From contig NW_006766897.1 of the NCBI RefSeq assembly GCF_000275845.1, positions 126,938 through 190,937 on the forward strand: 64,000 nt of DNA, in the 5' to 3' direction. The notes under the pieces are model-generated. The model did not search any database. It worked only from the letters and a program-made list of their open reading frames with translations, and was not told the DNA's origin. This document shows, one piece after another, positions 57,421 to 64,000 of this stretch. This DNA is from Dichomitus squalens LYAD-421 SS1. Its lineage: Eukaryota; Basidiomycota; Agaricomycetes; Polyporales; Polyporaceae. The translations under genes and the position numbers were made by a program. Numbering within the stretch: the first letter of the stretch is position 1; the number at the start of each line of letters is the position of its first letter.

Positions 57421-59419
57421 TCAATCTGAGTCTATCTCGATGACCTCCGGGTCCACATCATCCTTTATGCGCTTTACTGGCAGAAGCGCCCCACTAGCGC
57501 TCATGGTGCCTGTACTGTCCGAGTCCACGCTGCGCTTCTGCGGGATGAGTCTATCAAGAAGCTCTTCCTTCACCGAGCGCGAGCGCGAAGTAGTAGAAGC
57601 CCCGTCACTCTGGTTTTGAGGGCGAGTAACTTCATCTGCATACTCCAATTCCGAGTCCGCCTCGTAATCGTCCTTGTGTTTGCCTGCCACTGTTTCGACG
57701 TACTCAACATAGTAAGACTGGAGGTCTATAGAGTCGGGCAGATCAGCGGTATATCGGTGTAGACGCACAGCAATATCCTTACCTCGATTGCGATCACGTT
57801 CGACACCGACCCATCCTGGCAATGTCCGCTTCCCGTTCTATGACCAAGTTAACGACTTGAGTTCGCCGTCACCAATTCTGCCACGATGTCGACTAAACTG
57901 ACCTCTGGGCGTTTCGCAAACTCTTCCCATCGCGCGTTTGCCGAAGAATACTGACCCCATACTTCGCGCTTTTCGTACATGTATCGAGCCATTCGGAGGA
58001 AGTCATCCTCAGTAACCCTTGAACCTCGACTTATTTTGCGCAGTCTGAGCACAGCCAGTGTTTTGCTAGACCGTTGCGATGCTGACGGTACTGCTGATGC
58101 GTCCTTCATGCCCTCGTCCCCGTCCTCTTCGTCGGTGGAAGCTGACGAGGAAGGGCTGTTCCAAACAAGACCTTCCCTGTCTGCGCGCTTCCGAGCTTCG
58201 ATGTAAATTTTATCAGGGAGCTCAGGAGCATCGTCCCAGTGGCGCCTCCAGGCGTCCGCGTTGTGATGCGGTGTCTGGAAGTGATGAGATTAGGAGGAGC
58301 TTACCCTACAGAGAGGCAATCCGGACTTACCTGATCCGCTAGGGCATCATAGAGCTCCTCCCTCTCAGGCACGGGCCCTTCCCGCAACTGCCAGCGCAGG
58401 AAATGGATGAAGAAGATTCTGTCTTCGTCTGTGAATCGCCTCCCGTCGACCTCTGGTGGGCTGGGTGGCACAGGCCGGTTCGACACCTCCACACGCGGTA
58501 TGAGGGTGCCAGCATGAAACTCATCAACCGGGCCACCTCGCCTCGAGCGGACACTCGTAGCCCTTTCATGCTCGGGCAGCGGAGAGGAAGGCGGGAAGTT
58601 GTCTGGTTCGTGTCCACGTCGCTGCTCTTGAACAGAACGGTGTGCCGAGAGCCGAGAGCTGCACATAAACTGGCATTAGCTTGCGAGAGATACGTCCAGC
58701 AAGAGACATACCGTACGGGCCCGCGAGAGGACGGAGGCTCCCGCGATGCCATCGAGGCAGGGCCGCCGTTGCCTGGACGCGCGCCCGCAGCACCAGCCGC
58801 GGGAGGTCTGAAGATCTTCGGAGCAAGCTTTTGCGCCCGGTCAAGGAAGTAGTCCTTCCACACTGCCAGGAGTTCAGCCGAAAGCAGGCACGAGCGTGTT
58901 GGTCACTCACTAGCGTTTGCATAGCCATTCCTCTAGATGAAGAGCGACGTGAGTATATAGTATGTACCGAGCACTCGAGGACCGACGACGTACATCACCG
59001 AGCTTCTCAATTGCCTCCCGCAGCGTCAGGTCCTTCGACCTCCCCTTTCTCAATGCGTCAACGATGATCTTGTCGTGGCTGGCCGACGGGGCTGGCTGGC
59101 CCTTGTTCTTGCCGATCCTGGCCACGACGGCGTCGACCAGTTCTTCAACGGATGGCTGCTTCCGAGTCCCAGATTCGGAATTGGCCGGCTGCGGATGAGC
59201 TGGCGGGTTGAATGGAGCCTGCTGAACCCACTGAGGAGGTCCAGATGGATACATGCCCTGGGGCACCCACTGTCCTTGCCAGTAGCCAGCGGATGACACA
59301 CCAGGGGGTGCCTGCGGGGGACCGCCCGTCGGAGCCTGGCCCTGGGGCGGCTGCAGGTATCCCTGTTGCCCAGCAGACAACGTCTGCTGGAACTGGGGAT
59401 TGTACGCGTTCGTGTTCAT
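57421..59419 (-). CDS. P6: Myb/SANT-like multi-domain protein, best-preserved array member
   Basis: Predicted 552 aa from exons 58994-59419, 58911-58932, 58712-58862, 58331-58658, 57903-58274, 57783-57837 and 57421-57725. N-terminus MNTNAYNPQFQQTLSAGQQG, rich in Gln, Pro and Gly. Unit 1 (about 113-170): SHDKIIVDALRKGRSKDLTL to MWKDYFLDRAQKL. Unit 2 (about 275-340): FTDEDRIFFIHFLRWQL, EELYDALADQ, TPHHNADAWRRHWDD, LPDKIYIEARKR. Unit 3 (about 396-433): VTEDDFLRMARYMYEKREVW and RWEEFAKRPE. Then RTLPGWVGVERDRNRG and a helical SYYVEYVETV. Tail KRIKDDVD and the SUMO-interaction-like ending EVIEIDSD. Exons of 22, 151, 328 and 55 nt match P5 exactly, so P5 and P6 look like the youngest pair with complete domains. 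Probably nuclear; the DNA or telomere-binding role suggested by the Rap1-like unit is an inference. Confidence 0.78.
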
Positions 59420-59897
59420 GCTCGACTCGTCGTGTTGGGACGAGACGGTTGGAGAGGGGGGCACGCGACGGCAGTCGCAGGACTGTGCGAGGAAGACCAG
59501 AGGTGAGATGAGCGAAGGATGTCAATGCGCGTCGCTTGCGTGGAAGCTTGCGCTTCGCACTAAGCTGATCAGGAAGCGAAGTGCATTACTTAGCGACGAG
59601 AAGGCAGCGGACGCCGGAACCGCGACCCTGACATGACTAGGAAGATCCACCCACCAATGACAGAATATAGCATGAGCTCTGAAAGCCTATTCTTAGGTGG
59701 GAACAGGAGACTCGCCAGTTGTCGCCCGTCTGTTACGACTTCACAGCTCTCTTCCCAATCCCACAGGGCTCTTTACTGATGCTGACCCGCAACTTGAAGG
59801 CACACATCCATCTGCACATCAACAGCATCACCATCAGCACAATCACCATAAACCGCCAAAAGACCAACAAGCCACAAACGCAAAACGACAAACACCG
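59420..59897. other. Intergenic region between P6 and the chitinase
   Basis: 478 bp: P6 upstream region and chitinase 3' flank. No gene. Confidence 0.5.
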
Positions 59898-62207
59898 TCA
59901 CACCACCCCAAGGCCCCTCCTGAGCGCGTCCGTCAGATCCCACCCGTCCGTGTCCCCCGTGACGTCGAACATGTTCACGCCCAGCATCCGCGCCTGCCGC
60001 ACCAGCTGGCCCTTCATCTCGAGCGACACCGGGTCGTCGTACGCCACCACCTGCCGCGCGTCCCCCGCCCGCAGGAACGGCGTGCTCGAGCACCCGTCCC
60101 ACTCGCGCACGAAGCCGTGCGCGCCCGCGAACAGGCTCCGCGGCTCGCGGTCCTCGATCGCCGCGCGGAGCAGCGCCGCGTCCTCCCCGCCGAAGGTGCC
60201 GTCGTACGCCGGGGTCGCAGACTGGGGCGTGCCGTCGGCGGAGGCTGGGGCGGAGGAGGAGTTGGTGGTGATGGCTGGCGCGCCAGGAGAGCTCGAGTAG
60301 GGCGCGAGCGCGCCCTGCCTGACGAGCTCGCGGAACTGCACCTGGCCGTCGTCCGTCCCGCCGTCCTCGTTCACGAGCAGACCGCTCTTGTCGGTGTCGT
60401 ACACAGGCGGGCCCAACAAAGAGTCGATCCAGTCCCATACGAAGCGTTGCATCGAGCGCTTCTGGCCCTGCCCCTGCCTCTGCTCGCGCCTTCTTCTCCC
60501 GTTCTCAGCCAGGCGCCCGGAGCGGTAGACACGCGGGGAAGCTCGGGTGCCGCCCGCACGCGTCCGCAGGCGCGTCGCCGAAGATCTGGACAGATAGCCA
60601 TAGGAAGGCACGCCGAGCACGAGCTGGGACGCAGGAAAGCCGGCGGCGGTCCAGGCGCGGAGCGCTGCGAGCGCGCTCGCGCCGGGCTGCGTCGAGTTGC
60701 TGCAGGCGTCGCTGAGGGGCGCGTTCGGGCCGGGCTGGTCGGATGCTGCGGGCAAGAAAGACGTGTGAGCGATCTCAGGGTTACCGCTGCGGGATCTCGA
60801 GCCACGTAGACACGACGGCCGAGGGCGAGAGGCGAAGCGGCAGAACGGGGGTGGAAATCAAGGAAGCCCGAGGGGACGGGTAGGAAAGGGGGCGGGACGA
60901 GAAGGCGCGATAAGGACAGGACAGGAGGAGCCACTCACATCCCCAAGAGTCGTAGTTCATAATCAGCACCCAGTCGAGCACCCTGGCAAAGTCCGACACG
61001 TCCCGCAGCGGGCTCCCGTCCGCGCCCGCGAACGGCACCGTCTGCGTCGCAGCGGTGATCTTCGCCCCAGGCGGGAGCGTGTCGCGCAGGACGCGGAGGA
61101 ACTCTAGAAAGTTGGCAGAGTCGGCCGGGCTCACGCCGTTCCCACTGTTCCCGCTCTGGCCCGGGTACTCCCAGTCGAGGTCGATGCCGTCGAGGCCGTA
61201 TTGCTGGTAGAGGGTGAGGATGTTGTTCGCCAGGGTCGCGCGGTTCTCTGGGGTGCCCACCGCGGAGGAGAAGGACCTGTAAAGTCGGAACCATATCGCT
61301 GCGAGTCAGCCACGGCCCTTAATACCGGATATGATTCGGAAATCCCGAGATGCAAGACATGTCTTAAAGTTACACAGAAGAGGCGGCGAAAGCAGGGGAG
61401 AGACGCGAGGAAGGGACGGAACGCACTTGCTTCCTGTCCAGCCACCCACGCTGAGTTTCGCGTGTTTGCCGCTCTCGTGCGCTCGGGCGACGACCCGCCG
61501 GAGGAGGTCCGGCGCGTCGTCCGAGCCATCCCAGCCGAGGTTCATGTTCTGGTCGGGCACCGCAAACGCGAAATCAATCCAGTCGAAACGTCCGAAGTCG
61601 ATCTTCTCCGGCGGGTAGTCTCGGCCAGCCCAATCAGGGTAATACGCCATGACGAGGGGGGCATGGCCGGCATCCGAGCTCGCGGTGGGCGTCGCAACAG
61701 GACCGGTTGACGAAGGCTGGGACGCGCTCGCATTTGTACTGGTATTGTTGCTTGCGCCAAGGTTGGCGTCGACCGGTGGAGGGGCCACCGACACACTCGA
61801 CGTCGGAATCGCAACAGGATCCGCACTGGAAATGATGGGGGAAGTAGGGGCCCGGGTAGTGGCGGGAGAAGAAGAGAAAGACGGCGAAGTCAGGCTGGCA
61901 TGCGCGGCGTTCGGGGGCAGGAACAATATGACCTCTGACTCGTCTGTTGCCGCTACAAGGAAAACACAGGATGAGCACACAAGGATACGGAGAAACATAG
62001 AATACAAAATGGCACACCTGCACGTGCGACGTTGTGTGTCCGAGACACAATCACAGTCTCGGTCTGCGTGGGGACGACAAAATGAAGGTCCTCCCCTCCG
62101 CGCCGTAGATTAGCCGGACGGACATCCCACGGTGCAGGCATGGAACGGGCGAAAAGCGGGAAGAGAAGGGGAGACGCCGCAATCAGAAGTCGCGATTGGG
62201 GAACCAT
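59898..62207 (-). CDS. Secreted GH18 chitinase (class V type)
   Basis: Hydrolyses chitin in the cell wall or environment. Exons 62018-62207, 61427-61952, 60939-61276 and 59898-60745 give 633 aa. Residues 1-22 form a signal peptide (MVPQSRLLIAASPLLFPLF). A Ser/Thr/Ala-rich linker to about residue 145 is probably O-glycosylated. The GH18 barrel follows: PLVMAYYPDW, FDWIDFAFAVPD, KLSVGGWTGSK, the catalytic GLDGIDLDWEYPG (DxxDxDxE intact, Glu as acid), DWVLIMNYDSWG, LVLGVPSYGY and LGVNMFDVTGDTD. After LGVPSYGY there is a basic insert of about 50 residues (RLRTRAGGTRASP, then a run with GRRRREQRQGQGQKR) that is unusual for a secreted enzyme. I see no chitin-binding module. Confidence 0.9.
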
Positions 62208-63831
62208 TGCGCGCGCGAGTCGGCTCGATCTGTCACGGACGAGAGATGAGTGGGAAGCAGCAAGGAACGGCACGGGGCAAGGAGCGACTGGAAGGAACGT
62301 AAACTGGTCCTGCCAGAGGTCAGCTATCGAGGTTGGGCACGTAAGAGCGAGAGAGACGTCAATTCAGCCATGGTCGCGCGGAGGCTGACCAGGACATGTG
62401 GCTGACAGGGGATGTTGTGCACTGGGCCGGATTCGAAGGCAGCACTAGAGTTGGGACGGAGCGCAGCCGCCGATCTCCCTGAGTAGGCAAGATTGTACTG
62501 TCGAGCAAGTTCCAAGCAGATCAGCGTCGGCCGAAGATCGCGCTAAGGGGAACAGAGACCCCCGAATTGTGGGAGCAGCAGTCACCATACCCACAGACTG
62601 TCGATTATACTCCATGGGGACAATGGACGGCGATGTTGAACGTTGTGATAAGATGGGAGGAATCAATGGGCGAAGTTGAATGTCCGCGAGCATCCGCAAG
62701 ATGTTGGACTGTTCGGAGGAAGAGCATATGATTCAGAGAGTCATGAATACAGAACGGGTCTTTAGGTAAAAGCGTTGAGATCACGCGAGAAGATGCTGTG
62801 ATATTGCGGGAGGTGTGCGTTGACATTATTATACATTCGGGCGCCTCCGAGATTCAGCCAACCCTGAGCGGTACTGATGATTGACTCCGAGGAGGGAAGA
62901 GGCCAAGTCCGAAGACGACACCTGGAACAATGAGCGGGTGTCAGTGATGGTAATTGGAGGCGAGGATCAAGGAGCTGGGGGATGCGAGGGCGAGATGAGC
63001 GCGCACGAGATGAGACGGGGGATGGCGGGTGGCGCGACGGGGGCGGATGGAGAAGCGGGAGATGTGGGCAGACAACGTCGCAGAAGATGGCTGGATCTGG
63101 CAGGGTAGCAGGGAAGCGGAAGGATGGGACTGCGGGACAGGGCAGTTGCCTATGCAGGCAGTGGCGGATCCTGCCAACGAGGCGCCGCGAAAGGTGGCAC
63201 GAGAGGCAGTCGAGATATCCCGAGGTCGATCGCTAAGTACTTGCAATCTGCTGCGACGCAGGACAAAGGCCGCTGGCTGCTGGCCGCTGTGAGCAAAAGT
63301 ACTGAGTGCCAGGGCAGCCCGAGATTGGCGGAAAGTGGCGAGCCGTATTCAGCCGATGTCCAAATTTGGGCTGCATACAACTCGAGAAGCGAGCTGCTGA
63401 GCGCCAACTGCCTTGCGAACTTCGAACGTTGTCTCTGCAGCAGGCAGGGAGCCGTCCCGGGCGTATGGCCCATTCTCAACCCAGATTTCCTTTGACAGGA
63501 CGGCGCTACATACGATCCTGGGTGAGTGGTGCAATCTATCGCTGTGTTGGAGCTGATGATGGGACCGAAGGTTGGGTGCGCAACATGCTTGCCCGGCGTT
63601 TGTTCAGTAAACTCGAGGCGTTTCGAATCTCGGGATCTGAGCAGACCTGCCACCTGTCTTCTTCACAGCACATAGCCCGGAATTAGACGCAGCAGCCAAT
63701 CCAATGCCACGCCAGCCTTGAGTACTTCTTTTGTCCGTGCCCCCCTCTCTCGCTGCGCACAAGGCATATATAGCCACCCTCTCTGCCCCGATCGCCTCTC
63801 GTCCTCAGAGCCAGACTAGCCAGTGCCCGCC
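62208..63831. other. Upstream region of the chitinase and gene-poor right flank
   Basis: About 1.6 kb with no recognisable gene. Short open frames on both strands lack motifs and exon continuity. Confidence 0.4.
63767..63772 (+). promoter_or_regulatory. TATA-box-like element
   Basis: GGCATATATAGCC lies 65 bp upstream of the ATG at 63832, in a C/T-rich promoter context. Confidence 0.4.
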
Positions 63832-64000
63832 ATGTCCATCTCCCTCATGCCTCCTCCCCCAAGGATACCGTCTCCTCAGCTCGTCCCTGCCTCTCTCCCG
63901 TCCCCGCCACCATTCCCCAGGCGCATCTCTTCCCGCTCCCGCCTCCATCTACCACTCCACCCCGACCAGCCTCCCATCCCTCCCCGCCTAGTCGGCTCTC
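63832..64000 (+). CDS. Possible start of a Pro/Ser-rich protein (partial)
   Basis: An ATG in good context (CCGCCATGTCC) opens a frame that stays open to the right edge, 56 codons. The product starts MSISLMPPPPRIPSPQ and continues Pro, Ser and Arg-rich. A TATA-like element lies 65 bp upstream. The composition is also what a C/T-rich untranslated leader would give, so this is a weak call. Confidence 0.3.
   Translation, partial: MSISLMPPPPRIPSPQLVPASLPSPPPFPRRISSRSRLHLPLHPDQPPIPPRLVGS

Noticed and set aside
59697..60809. 370-codon plus-strand open frame rich in Arg and Val
   Set aside because: Antisense to the GH18 chitinase exon 4; typical shadow frame of GC-rich coding DNA.
1..64000. CRISPR arrays, operons, ribosome-binding sites, origins or prophage
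   Set aside because: The window is intron-rich eukaryotic nuclear DNA; no regularly spaced repeats or phage genes were seen.

Overview
The window looks like nuclear DNA from a filamentous basidiomycete, most likely an Agaricomycete (polypore-type). Genes are packed on both strands and cut by many short introns (mostly 47-80 nt, GT-AG, with CTRAY-like branch sites). The gene content is fungal throughout: NPC1, Far11/STRIP, Dre2, fused Dph6, class V chitinase, and a trichodiene-synthase-like terpene cyclase. I saw no rRNA, tRNA, CRISPR array or intact transposon. Exon boundaries were worked out by eye from splice signals, reading-phase sums and family motifs, so they are predictions.

Layout. 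1-5.0 kb: the tail of one gene, MED18 (Mediator), BCD1/ZNHIT6 (box C/D snoRNP assembly) and DRE2 (cytosolic Fe-S assembly). 5.5-16.2 kb: a Cyc2/Mcr1-like flavoprotein head-to-head with a C2H2 regulator, a small RNR-inhibitor-like gene head-to-head with NPC1, then an RNPS1-like SR protein head-to-head with DPH1. 18.6-26.2 kb: an 18-exon FAR11/STRIP gene divergent from a Pho80/PCL-like cyclin gene. 26.2-32.2 kb: gene-poor, with an isolated terpene synthase in the middle. 32.2-45.3 kb: STEEP1-like, an Avo2-like ankyrin protein, a sucrose-type MFS transporter, DPH6 and UBA1 (ubiquitin E1).

45.5-59.4 kb holds the most unusual feature: six tandem, same-strand paralogs (here P1-P6) of a multi-domain Myb/SANT-like protein family. 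Each has a Gln/Pro-rich N-terminus, a first SANT-like unit split by a 22-nt exon, a central Rap1-Myb-like unit, a third SANT-like unit, a short helical segment and a basic tail. In P1, P5 and P6 the tail ends in a SUMO-interaction-like motif. P3 and P4 have lost the central unit, and the P4 tail is out of frame with the family reading. This looks like an actively expanding and decaying nuclear or chromatin protein family.

59.9-64 kb: a secreted GH18 chitinase, then about 1.6 kb without a recognisable gene and the possible start of one more gene at the right edge.

Functional threads: protein modification (DPH1 and DPH6 of diphthamide synthesis, UBA1, SIM-like tails), Fe-S and redox chemistry (Dre2, Cyc2-like), signalling (Far11 of STRIPAK, Avo2-like of TORC2, cyclin) and sterol traffic (NPC1). 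Several housekeeping genes sit in head-to-head pairs with 220-340 bp shared upstream regions.
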